Positions 9,704 through 19,989 of a stretch of 64,000 nt of DNA are shown here, piece by piece; within the stretch, counting starts at the first letter, position 1, and the number at the start of each line of letters is the position of its first letter. The notes beneath the pieces are model-generated. The model ran no database searches, was not told where the DNA came from, and worked only from the letters and a program-made list of their open reading frames with translations. The position numbers and the translations under genes were made by a program. The stretch spans positions 51,052 to 115,051 of the forward strand of contig WNNJ02001975.1 in assembly GCA_012934845.2 (NCBI GenBank), read 5' to 3'. The DNA comes from Pomphorhynchus laevis (lineage: Eukaryota; Acanthocephala; Palaeacanthocephala; Echinorhynchida; Pomphorhynchidae).

Positions 9704-12596
9704 TCAGGTGTCGAGAAGGTGTGAACGGAGGAGGTGTTTGAATGTGATAAAAGAGGGTGCGCGGCGGACGTCGAGAGGAAGTTGATTCCAGGCGAGTGAG
9801 GCAGCGACGAGGAAGGATCGGAGACCGTAGTTGTTGGAGTAATTAGGAACGTGGAGTAAGAGGGTATGACAGGAACGAAGCGATAGCGAGGTGGGGCGAG
9901 TATCGTCTAAGAAAGGAAGGTTGATGAACGATGGGGAGCCGACAGCGATGAGACGAAAAGTAACGAGAAGAAGGCGGAGTTTGATGCGGATGTGGATGGT
10001 GGGCCAGGAGAGTTGGGCAAGATATGTGGATGTGTGGTCGAAGCGACGAAGACGAAAGAGCACTCGAACGGCGGTGTTGATTATTTGTTGTAGAGGTAGG
10101 ATGATGGATTTTAGAGAATTGGCGAAAAGGCTAAGGCAGTAATCGATTTTAGGGAAAAGAAGCGATGAAAGAAGAGACATACAAGAACGGAAGTCGATAA
10201 GGGGGCGGATACGGCGGATGTCACGGAGAATTAAGTTAGACGAGCGGACCTTGTCACGGACGAAGGGTTTAAGGGAAAGGTGATCATCGAAATGAATGCC
10301 TAAGAAAGTGAGATTGTGGACTATAGGGATGATCGATGAGTCAAAAGAAACAATGGGAGGAGATATGTTTGGTTTACGGGGTAGGATCCACATTATTTTG
10401 GACTTTTCGGGGTTTAGAACGAGATGGAGATTGGAGTGACGTTTGTAGATATAAGAAAGACAGTTGGAGGCAGAAATGCCGATATCGTGTATGCGATGTG
10501 CGGGTGCATGAGCATAGATTAGAATGTCATCGGCGTATTGCATGACCTTAAAGGAGTAAGGTTTGATAAACGGAGATAGATCGCTAAGCAGAAGAGAGAA
10601 AAGCATATGACCTAGGATTGAACCTTGTGGGACCCCGCAAAAAATAGGGATGGGAAGGGAGGATGATGAATTAGAACAGACGCGAAAGGAACGGTCGGAT
10701 AGGTATGAGGCGAACCATGCTACGGAGGAGGAAGAAAATCCGTAATCATAACGAAGGCGAGAAAGGAGGACGGAGTGGTCGACAATGTCGAATGCGGAGG
10801 AGAGGTCCAGGGAGATGAGAACACTATATAGAGCCTTGTCTCGAGAAATGAGTAAGTCGTTGTACACTTTTATGCATGCGATTTCTGTGGAGTGATTAGA
10901 GCGGAAAGCGGATTGGAAAGGAGGGTACAGATTGGATGAGGAGAGATAAGCGTTGATTTGTATTAAGATGAGGCGTTCTAAGAGCTTAGAAAGAGTAGGG
11001 AGTAGCGAAATGGGCGATAGCTAGAAGGAAGGGAGGGGTCGAGCGATTGTTTCTTGAGGGGACGAACAATTGCGGATTTCCAGTGTGAAGGGAAGATACG
11101 ACTGCGGATGGACGAGTTAAACAAGGCTGTGAGAAATGGGGATATCGATGAGCATATAGATTTTAATATGTGGGTAGGCATGGGATCGGCGGGTGAGGTT
11201 TTGTTGGGCAAGGACATGAGGACAGGTGATATTTCTGTAGGTGAGACAGGGAGAAGATGAAAGAGTTCCGGAAGGATGAGGCTAGGCGGGGCAGAGTGGA
11301 ATAGGATGGAGACCGGGGTGTTAGAGAGCAGCGTGGATACTATAGTCTGGAGAAATGACGAATAATCATTAGCATTGATGTTGCACGGCGTAGAGGAACG
11401 AGCCAGGATTGAGTTAAAAGTATGCCAGAGAGTCTTAGAGTTGAATGAAGTGATGATTTTATGCTGCCAGAAGGAGTTGCATTTGGTACGTAGTAGGTTG
11501 AGATGAGACCGGCGAAGAGCAAGATAGGAATCACGGAAAGACGGAGTGATCGAGCGGAAATCGCGTCTGAGAGAGCGGTGATAGACTCGAAAAGCATGGC
11601 GGAGTCGACGCTTTGAGAGTAGACATTGGATGTCAAACCATAGGCACGGTGCAAGCGACGGTGTGGGTGAGACTTGAAGGGCAAGAGAATATCGAGAGTG
11701 GATGTGACTTCAGAGTCGAAAAGAAAGGCGAGATCGTGAGGAGATGAATATGTTATTGTGGGTAATGATAGAGACGATTTGAGTAAGGCAGAGCGGAGAA
11801 GGGAGAGGTCAAGATTTCTCCAAGGGCGACGTAGGATTGTAGGTGTGTGAGGAGGGGTGTGGTTGCGAGTGAGATCAAGGGTGATAAGAAAGTGATCGGA
11901 TAGACCAGGATCAGAGATGGACAGTGAGGTGTAGGCAGCAAAATGATCGGGGACAGCGATGATGTCGAGTGCTTCATAAAGTATATGTGTGGGGGCAGTG
12001 GAGATTAGTTTGTAATTGTAGTTGGATAGAATGTTGATGAAGCGGATGGAATCTGTGGAAGAGGGGCGGTCTAGGCGGATATTGAAGTCGCCTAGAACGA
12101 GTGAAGGGATTGAGGACAAAGAACAATGAGAAAGGAGATCAGCGAGTTCGGTAAAAAATAAGGCTTTAGGAGCTGATGAACCAGGACGGTATACAATGGC
12201 GAGATCTAGCGTGATCGGGTTAGAATAACGACAAGTGAGCAACTCAAAAGAGCAAGGACTGAAAGGGGGATTGATTTTGCGAAGAGACGCGGGGTGACGC
12301 GCGAATGTGACGATGCCGCCATGATTAGAGGATTTAGAAGGGCATGAGCTGAGGGGGCGGGCGGATTCGACTAGGGAGCAACCGGCAGAGAGCAGACGGC
12401 GAATGGAAAGGTCGTCGGAATCTGAGTGCCAGGATTCGGTGAGGCAGAAGAGATCGATGGATTGCTTGGTGAATACTTTGAGGATAAGATCGGATTTATT
12501 GAGAATAGATCTAGTGTTGAGGAGACCGAGGCGGAAACCGTGTGCTGTGGCGAAAGAGTCTAGTGGAGAAGACACATAGGAGAGATGAAGCGCCAT
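9704..12596 (-). pseudogene. LINE A1 ORF2: APE endonuclease and reverse transcriptase
   Basis: The endonuclease frame (12,596-11,340, 418 codons) starts at an ATG and shows LLNTRSILNKSD, LTESWHSDSDD, NHGGIVTF, IVYRPGS, LVLGDFNIRLD and LSDHFLITLDL, the hallmarks of an apurinic-like endonuclease that nicks target DNA. The RT follows in two further frames (11,217-10,978, NKTSPADPMPTHILK; 10,867-9,704, LDLSSAFDIVDH, GVPQGSILGHMLF, QYADDILIY, thumb). Two or three frame breaks interrupt it. One lies near 11,010, where a G-run is one base shorter than in A1 copy 1. The catalytic motifs themselves are preserved, so decay looks recent. Confidence 0.8.
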
Positions 12597-13699
12597 CGAA
12601 TTTTTGGACGGGTGTGGACAACTTGAAAATTTCCGTCTATGTTTCGGATGGAGAGTGATGTTTCGCCGTTTTCCTCGCGACGGCGTTTTTCGATGCGGGC
12701 TGAAGAGATTTGAGCGATTTCAGAAGGGGCGCGATCGGGGAAAATTCGAGAGGTTGAAGATGACATGAGTTTGAATCGTTGAGAGAGGATAGAATACGCG
12801 TGAGAGCGATGCTTGAAAACAAGTTTTAGGAGAGGGGGTTGGGAAGGATTAGATTGAGAAGATTTCTTTAGACGGATGAATGCGACAGGAGAAATGTCCT
12901 TGAAAAAGGATGGTTTATCCGAAGGAACAATAGACGAGAGGATTGATCTGAAGGCGGAAACATCGTGGTTTAGACGTGCTTGTGGAAATAAGGATTTAGA
13001 AGGCGTGATATTAGTAACAATGACGCAACGATCGCGAGAAGCAAAGCGCTTCCGTAAAGGAGGGCGACTGACGTGAATAGGTGAGATCACGATAGAAGAG
13101 CTGTCAGTTGATGATTTGGAGGGATTTGGTTTGACGACGGGAGACATAGAGGATAATGATTATAAAGAGGGTGGCAAGCGATGTGAGGAAAGGTTATGAG
13201 TGGAAGGATATTGGAGGTTGGTGGAGGTGATTTTGATTGATGGATGCAAGGTATTGAGGGACGAGACGGGAAGGACGGGACGTGGGGTGTCGGGGAGTGA
13301 ATATACATTAGTTGTAACAATTTGCGGCTCCGTCACTGTCTTGGTAGATTTATCATAAACTTGACAAAATCCATCTTGCTGCGATACAGTTTGCGGCTCC
13401 TTCACTGTCTCAGTAGATTTGTCAGAAATTTGAGAAATTCGATCATGCTGCGATGCCATTTCCAATTGTTCTAATCGTTTTATTATCAAGTTGATTTGTT
13501 TCGCCGCACAGAATCCGCAGTAGAACGGTGGCCCGCCACAAGTTTCCTGACCCAAAGCACAATTATGCGTTACTGATGTCCAGATTTGACAGCCGCTAGC
13601 GGAGCATTCCACTTGTATGTTCTCGAGCTTGCCGGTTTTATCGGTATCAACAGAGATTGCTCGCTTGGCTTTTGGTAGATTTTTCTTCTTGGCTCCCAT
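12560..13699 (-). pseudogene. LINE A1 ORF1 with PHD-like finger, two frames
   Basis: The N-terminal frame (13,699-13,160, 179 codons) begins MGAKKKNLPKAKR, a basic start. It then carries a PHD-like cysteine cluster: CSASGCQIWTSV, later FYCGFCAAKQI. The second frame (13,147-12,560, 195 codons) holds RDRCVIVTNI, then FIRLKK, PPLLKLVFKH, IFPDRAPSEIAQ, IEKRRREENGE and IRNIDGNFQVV. That is the layout of CR1/L2-type ORF1, a nucleic-acid-binding chaperone of the retrotransposition particle. The two frames abut near 13,150, so one shift or stop separates them. The 3' end overlaps the start of ORF2 by about 37 bp in another frame. Confidence 0.7.
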
Positions 13700-14910
13700 T
13701 AACTGTAGGTTGCAATAGTTTACGATTTTTAAATAATTGTAAGTAGTTAATTGTAAGTAGTTCGCGTTAGTAGTAGCGAGCGGATGTCGTCGATGGTTGT
13801 CGATGGTTGTCGATAATTGTCAAGCGGATGGTTGTCGATGGTTGTCGTTAGTTGTCGTCGAAGGTTGTCGTTGTATTTATGTAAGTAAGTAAGGTAATTT
13901 GTGTATGTTTATAAGAAACCAAAATTTTTTTTAGGATTTCTCTTCTATTTCTTATACATTTGACTTCCATGTTATGCAATATGCCAATAACATTATCATC
14001 TATGCTCATGCACCTGTATATCGTATTCATAATCTTAGTGTTTCTGCTTCCAACTGTCTTGCTTCAATTTTGAATCATCATTCTTCTCTTCGTCTTACTC
14101 TGAATCTCAATAAATCCAAAATCATGTGAATCCTTCCTCGATGCTCCAGCTTCAAACTTCTCTCATATCATTAAATTCTACAATTATTACTATTGTTGAC
14201 AATCATTTTTTCTTAAACTTCCATTTTTCAACTGACTTTCACTTATACCTTTCGTTAGAGATAAGGTACGCTCATCTACCTTGATTATCCGCAACCTCCG
14301 TCAAATTCGTAGATTGATCGATTTCATTTCATGTATGACTCGCATATCTTCTCGCATTTTAAAAAGACTATATTACTGTCTTAGTATATTTTCCAACTCA
14401 CCTAAATCCACTCTTTTTCCACTAAAACTCATCGTAAACACAGCCGTCCGAGTTATCCTTCGTCTTCGTCGTTTTGATCATACATCTCACAATCTTGCTT
14501 CTCTCGATTTGCCTACCATGTATTGTCGTGTTCAAATTCGTATTCTTCTCATTGTTTTCCGCCTTGTAACTTTTCTTACTCCTTCATTTCTTTACCGTCT
14601 TTTTCTCGGCAAGTCTTGTTCTGATTATTGTTATTTGCGTTTCCGTAATTCCCTTTTATTACATGTTTCAAATTACTCTACCTCTTTTGGCTTCCGCTCC
14701 TTTTTTGTGGCTGCTCCTCTCTTATGGGCAGATGATCCTCTCATCTGCCCATTCATATAGGCCAATCAACTAAAATGCCGTGTTTCAAACACCTAATTCG
14801 GTATCATTTAAATAATTTAAGAAATTTTAGTCAATATAGTCTATGTTACGTTTTTGTGTGTTTTAGTTTGTGGTCATTTAAGCGTGCAGTTGGCACACAT
14901 TTGCCACGTT

Positions 14911-15505
14911 AAATAAATTATTATTTACTATTCGATGTAAAAGGCGAAGATTATAAGTAAACGCTGCTTTTTAACACTCGGTTGCAAGCTATTTCGTTAT
15001 GTTCATACTGAACTAAATGAACAAGGTTTTTAAATTAAGTCAGGTGTTTGGCAACTTGCTGGCATGCTCTTAAATATTTATTCTTAGGCAATGTTCCATA
15101 TGTCCCTGTCAATTATTGAATTAAAACACAATCACTTGGATATCCGTCGACTCCAAGGATAATTTGATTCACAGCAACTAGATCAATACCAAAATTCCGA
15201 ATTTGACCGAGCTTAAACCTAAGTGGCATATCAGATAAACCGATTCAACACTCCACTTCTGTCACACATGCTCTAACTTATCTTCAATCTCCATCGATCA
15301 CCCCTGTCATTCCCACTTCTATCTGCTCTTCTGCCTCTACTTCAAACAGCTCTGTTCGTCCACCACATCCACGTAATCGTTTTCTTAAATATTTATTCTT
15401 AGACAATGTTCCATATGTCCTTGTCAATGTTTGGCAATGCAGGTGTTTGGCAATTTGCTAGCATGCTCTTAAATATTTATTCTTAGTCAATGTTCCATGT
15501 CTTTG
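14911..15505 (+). repeat. LINE-flank repeat, right copies, with A2 ORF1 scrap
   Basis: The part at 14,911-15,116 is the inverted counterpart of 1-233. A roughly 65-bp piece containing GGTGTTTGGCAA, GCATGCTCTTAAATATTTAT and CAATGTTCCAT is repeated at 15,044-15,116 and 15,443-15,505, with a partial copy at 15,385-15,430. Between them, 15,226-15,384 is a 158-bp piece of A2 ORF1 matching 6,990-7,140 (CATTCCCACTTCTAT, CCACCACATCCACGTAATCG). No gene is supported. Confidence 0.7.
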
Positions 15506-15540
15506 TCTCCGTTAGAGTTTTCTCTTGTTAGAGTTTTCTG

Positions 15541-16420
15541 TTATCTCGGAGTATTTGATCGTAACGAGAGAAATCCCGAACGTGATTTAACAATGCCGCT
15601 GATATGTGATGCTGCTATATTTATTGGGTCATCACAACACACTGAACTCGAAGGGTTTGCAGTCAATTGACTTATTTTACCACATAGCTTAGTCATATTA
15701 CTTGAATCAATATCGCTGATATGTGATGCTGGTATATTTACTGTGTCATTAGAACTCATAATGTTGATATTATTCTGAACCAATCTATTGTGTTCTTCTA
15801 AGCTTTTATTGTACACGCCTACATCAGGAGGAATTCGACAGCAACGGGAGTTCACAATTAGTGACCCAGAGCAAGGATTCATGCTATAGTCTACATTCAA
15901 AGGATAGTTCTGCATATTCTTAATATTACCACCTTTATTGTAATCGGAAGTGTTGATAGAAGTAAATAGAACTAATAGATTATTGTCATGAATCATCAGG
16001 TGATTGACTTGTCATAAGGCAGTCAGAATTGTTGGAATGAAGTCTTCAGTTTGAGTGGACTTAGCAGTAACAGGTGATCGCGGACTACATAGTTGTTGGA
16101 GTAGTTTAGAAGTGCAAAAGCCACATATGAAATCGTTCTTAGTAAGCGATATATACTCGTCTGTGTTATGAGTATTAGAGACAGATAGCTGGTCAGACGG
16201 ATAGTTCTGCATATTCTTAATATTACCACCTTGAAGTGTTGACAGAAGTGAATATACGAAAGTGGCGACATCCACACTAGTGTAAGATCTGCCATCAACA
16301 TATCGCATTCAATAGATATTATACCCAACGCATCTAGTCTAACTGGATAAGGAATGGAGCGAGTTTCCGGAACCAAGTACATGGCTCTTCTCAAAATGTT
16401 GTCGAATTCACTCAATTCAG
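15541..16420 (-). pseudogene. LINE family C fragments: ORF1 N-terminal pieces and an RT tail
   Basis: One frame has a PHD-like end (DFICGFCTSKLL, 16,012-16,308) and another is ORF1-like linker (15,541-15,996). The latter contains internal repeats: ASHIS occurs twice, and GGNIKNMQNYP also occurs at 16,198-16,235. At 16,290-16,415 the sequence instead matches the RT thumb (NILRRAMYLVPETRSIPYPVRLDALGI), as at 30,949 and 45,299. Pieces of opposite ends of the element are therefore joined, with the endonuclease and RT core missing. Confidence 0.6.
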
Positions 16421-16423
16421 ATT

Positions 16424-17619
16424 TTAGTTGAGGGTGTCGCGTGACGAAATGTATCGAGAGCTGTTTATAAAAAATCGAGTGGAGACTCTGCGTCGCACAA
16501 CCTGAAAATTTCGGATTATAAGATTTTCACCATTCCTATGACGCTCGGCCATCTCACGTTTGGCAGGAAACAACTGTTTTCTGTTATCTGGAGATAAATC
16601 TTTCAAAAGGCGAATACTCAAACCTCTTAGAAGATGACTGTTTCGTAGTATAAGTGAACTCATTACGGTGTAGGCAAGAACAACTTTGAGTAAACGAGGT
16701 CGACTATCTGATTCTTTTTTACCAAGGCGAAATAAATTTACTACACGCATATCCTTTCGAACTGTGGCAGAGCAGCTTTGCAAAACACATGAGAGGATTG
16801 ATTTAACTGCATTGACATCATGCTGAATACGTAAGTCATTGTTAACGGCAGATGACTCGATGAAGTTTGCAATAAGCACACAGTGAGCCCTATCAGAGAG
16901 TGTGCGCCAATAAGGGTTAGAATAAGAAGGAACTCACTCACTATTAGGGGCGGTATTCTGTGACGAAGATGGCGAGATAGAAGTCATCTGTAAATTTGGG
17001 CGGTCCGACGTAGGAACTGGCATCAACTGAGCTAAATTTACAAGGGACCCAAGACCACGTGGATTATCTGATGATGACGTAGAAATGCAATGAGGGGTAT
17101 AAATGTAAGGTGATTTATCTGATACGACTGAAGAAATGCTGGGTTGCAAATGGTCAATGGCAGTAACATCATAATATTAAGCTGATTGATTGGGCAACAT
17201 TGAAGGATTATAGTAATACCTGTAGAAGATATGGGATATTTGGCATTCTTAGAGGCAATCGAATGAGGAAGAATTGGGCCTCGATGTTGAAACTTATTAC
17301 AAGACGAAGAGGCATGTGTGGAAATCGCTGCATTGCCAGATAGTTTCAATATATTTATCTTGAGACTTATTATTTCACTCTTCATCGTATTTATCATTTT
17401 AGCAGAACAGTAGCCACAGTAGAATTCGTTGTCTGCAAGGCAAGATGCCTGGGATTCTGAAGTCCAAATACTTACCCACGTGTGACAATCATTGTTTGAG
17501 CAAAGGACTTGTTGTTCAGATCCACTAGAAATATCTCTAACATCAATGTTGGACGCGATATGGGTGGAAACTTGAGACTTTTGTTTTTTTTTCGATCCAT
17601 TTGTATATGGTCGTTTCAT
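16424..17619 (-). pseudogene. LINE family C ORF1
   Basis: The N-terminal frame (17,619-17,038) starts MKRPYTNGSKKKQKSQ and carries a PHD-like cluster: VLCSNNDCHTWVSI and then EFYCGYCSAKMI. The downstream frames hold TPHCISTSSSDNPRGLGS (17,149-16,934) and a C-terminal part (16,879-16,424) with VVNLFRLGKK, RPRLLKVVLAY, LSPDNRKQLF, REMAERHRNGE and IRNFQVVRRR. This is the same ORF1 architecture as in A1 and A2 but strongly diverged in sequence. Two frame changes are visible. Directly after it comes an RT-thumb fragment, not an endonuclease, so most of ORF2 is deleted. Confidence 0.7.
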
Positions 17620-17722
17620 TCGTGAACGTCGGTCGTAAATCGGTCCGTACCGTATCGGTTTCTTGTTGCTGTTTATTTATGTTATACTGTAATAAATTAA
17701 TTGTGTAAGTTTAGATAATTAT

Positions 17723-17772
17723 GGATTGATCTGGATTGATCAGGAACTGGTTGATTTGGAACTGGATTGATT
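17723..17772. repeat. GGATTGATCT/GGAACTGG short repeats, LINE C leader
   Basis: Degenerate repeats of GGATTGATC and GGAACTGG(T/A)TTGA lie about 100 bp upstream of the family C ORF1 start. They run into TTGTATGTTATTTATCTCAAAC, which resembles the leader of A2 copy 3 at 43,058-43,085. Confidence 0.55.
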
Positions 17773-18234
17773 GTATGTTATTTATCTCAAACTTTTTTCA
17801 GGTATATAATGATCTTGTAAATACTTATTTTATATTTTAAATCTCTAAGTTTTTTATGTCACACAAACTTTCTGCTTTTTTATTTAGGAACTAACAGAAC
17901 ACAAAAGATGTGCTAAAACGCTCATCTTGTGTAAGAAGTATCATATCCTAGACAATAATATTGTAAAACGTTTGTGTATTGACGAGTTGAAAGACATCCA
18001 TTGTAGTTGTGTATATTTGCATAAAAGCAATTTGCTAACTTTTCGTTTGAAAGTTAAATTTATAAAATAATTAAAAGCTATAAAAATATCTTGATATAAT
18101 TTATTCAAGATAATATAATTTATATTTATTTTAGCAAAAAATTCATTCAAGGAAAAAAGGAAAAGCGAAAAGCCATTAAATAGGAATAAATTAAACCGAT
18201 TAAACGTATTAATTTTAGAGAATAACATGGTGAT

Positions 18235-18360
18235 AATATTTGTCATTAGTCAAATACGCCATTAGCACATGTTTAGTTCGCTGCTATGTTGGGTTGAGGA
18301 ATAGAGTTCGAAACCCAACATAGTGATGATGAAATCCTGCAGTATTGATGACCAGTAGTT
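18235..18360 (+). repeat. Family D palindromic block, solo copy
   Basis: This block holds CGCCATTAGCACATG, then CTGCTATGTTGGGTTGAGG, then a return arm CGAAACCCAACATAG, giving an inverted repeat CTATGTTGGGTT/AACCCAACATAG. Related blocks lie beside family D Penelope-like RT fragments at 36,100-36,250, 54,010-54,190 (minus) and 62,990-63,150 (minus). Here no RT sequence is attached. Confidence 0.65.
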
Positions 18361-18439
18361 TAAAAACTAATGTTTACACTAGATATATTTGTAATCGAAG
18401 CTATCGTATTTTATGAATGTTTTTTTAAGTCTTTTGATC

Positions 18440-18960
18440 GGATAAGTCCATCCATTTAAGTCAATTCAAACTACGATTTTGCTCAAATATTCTACTTATC
18501 CTTGAATACGGTTTACCAGTAACTTATCCACAGACTTTAACGGAATCCGTGGTTTTGAGAACCTGTTACGTAAAGGGTTGCGCATGATTTCGAATTTCTC
18601 CAATTTGAGATTTGCTGAACGTTTGACATCTCTACGTCTCGACACCTTAAAATATCGCAAATCGGCCATTGATTTATCAATTGCAGTCAAAATTGATAAA
18701 GCCTATTACAGGAATTTCTGTTCACAATAGATTTGCAACCAGGGGAATTAATGAGAAAGAATGCACTAAAGTGCCTGAATATCTCTTGTAATATATCTAG
18801 TGATGCTATCAAGAAAGCTATCGAAGCTGAGAGAAGAAATTTGCGATTTCTTTTTGATTAAATTCTTTATTTGTTGATGCTTTTTATCATGTTTTGTAAA
18901 CGACACGAGCTTGTAGCTCATTTGCTGCTGTTTGTTATAATAATTTTTATCAATTGACTA
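18440..18960 (+). mobile_element. LINE 3' end (family B-like) with hairpin tail
   Basis: A plus-strand reading gives an RT-thumb-like segment NLRFAERLTSLRLDTLKYRKSAIDLS (about 18,600-18,690), then decayed C-terminal sequence, then a 3' tail ACGAGCTTGTAGCTCATTTG at 18,905-18,924 followed by CTGCTGTTTGTTATAATAAT. The tail matches the ends of family B copies at 31,381-31,425 and 45,741-45,790. The element is 5' truncated and broken. Confidence 0.6.
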
Positions 18961-19384
18961 ATAAATAATACACGATGTATCTGAATAAGGAAAATTAAGA
19001 AGCATTCTATTAAGATTTGCAAAGATTATTGACAATTCATCTAACATGAGAAATAACAGCTATCCTTGATCGAAAATATTTCTGCATATGATAGTAGTTA
19101 ACCATCTACAATATTATTCGCATTTTTGTTCATAAACATGTATGATCATACAAATACGTGGAGATGATTTTAATTTTATTGATGTGGCTAATACAAAGTC
19201 CAAATCAAATAAGCTAATCCAAAATGAAATACGTTTTTTATGTATTCAAAACGTACAAAAAAAATATATTTTGCTCACTACAAAACTGAACTCTTAAAAA
19301 TAATTGGTCCTTGAATCTGGATAAATTCAAGATAATTCACTTGCTTTGAAATCAAATACAGTCTTTTAAAGGAAATCAAATCTT

Positions 19385-19660
19385 TTTAAATAGTTGATAA
19401 TCATCCATTATTGATAAAGAATTATTGGAGCTTGATCAAAGAAAAGATGAAATTGTTTGATATTTCACTAACCACTTTAGCATCTTCAGAAAATTACAAT
19501 GTATTTTTTTGTATTTTATAAAAAAACGTAATATTTTTTTATAAAAATATGTACATTAAAAAAATATTGTAATTTTCTGAAGATGCTAACAGAGGTTAGC
19601 GAAATATCAACAAATCTTATCTTTTCCTTGATCAAGCTCCAATTAGTTTTCTGTAAATCA
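19385..19660. repeat. Inverted repeat with two outward stem-loop motifs
   Basis: Two arms of roughly 85-95 bp (about 19,423-19,510 and 19,557-19,650) face each other around an AT-rich centre. Each arm contains the CTGAAGAT...GAAATATC stem-loop (19,463-19,489 on minus; 19,577-19,604 on plus). The outer sequence AAATAGTTGATAATCATCCA also occurs at 23,178-23,200 next to a single arm. It has no coding content. It may be a folded-back terminal piece of a Penelope-like element. Confidence 0.7.
19577..19604 (+). ncRNA. Hammerhead-like stem-loop motif (candidate)
   Basis: CTGAAGA is followed by T, then arms GCTAAC and GTTAGC around AGAG (6 perfect pairs), then GAAATATC. In a hammerhead ribozyme the core is CUGANGA, stem II, GAAA. 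Here one extra T lies between core and stem. The mirrored motif is at 19,463-19,489. This is a structural candidate only; no RNA is known from the sequence alone. Confidence 0.4.
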
Positions 19661-19989
19661 AATCATTTAAAATACTTTGGACTTATCAGTTAGATTAACA
19701 TTTTAGGGATATCGTAGAGGTACGTTCTTTTCCCAAGAAATTATCTTGAAAATGTCTAGTAGATGTCGTTGCGTAAAATGCTCTAGGCATTTATTCTTTA
19801 TTTACAATTTAAGAAGGTCGGATTTAACCCAAATTAAATTAATAAAAATTAACAACAGTTTGACGGTAATTTGCCAAGCCAGTATGCGATTCGTCACGAA
19901 GAGGAAAAATGTGGGCTAAAGTTCAGATAACTATGCAATTTGTTATCCTATTTTTCATCAAAAAGCTAGAGATAATAAAAATATATCCC

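Larger units (their letters stand above)
9627..13932 (-). mobile_element. LINE family A1, copy 2, near full length, nested in A2 copy 2
   Basis: This A1 element of about 4.3 kb has a 5' leader with GGTTGTCGATGG-type repeats (13,780-13,875), ORF1 (13,699-12,560), ORF2 (12,596-9,704) and a hairpin tail (9,645-9,684) ending in an A/T run. The interrupted A2 sequence reads CTAGGTGATTT before it and AGGATTTCTCTTC after it, suggesting an imperfect target duplication around aggtgattt (9,618-9,626) and aggattt (13,933-13,939). It holds all expected LINE parts, but the frames have a few breaks, so it is probably inactive. It is the best guide to the A1 structure. Confidence 0.85.
6434..14910 (+). mobile_element. 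LINE family A2, copy 2, split by A1 copy 2
   Basis: This is a nearly full-length but decayed A2 element lying at 6,434-9,626 and 13,940-14,910, with A1 copy 2 between. In order it shows an ORF1 PHD-like N-terminus (ELVGCSNGECDAWTSI, about 6,487-6,540), a Ser/Thr/Pro-rich middle, an RRM-like/C-terminal part (7,190-7,525), an APE-type endonuclease (7,588-8,400; RLFNTRSI, ITESWHSDSDD, DFSI-like, LSDHF), the RT N-terminus (8,891-9,484), the RT core (13,940-14,130), the thumb (14,281-14,760) and a hairpin tail (14,871-14,910). Many frame breaks are present, some shared with A2 copy 1. Confidence 0.8.
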
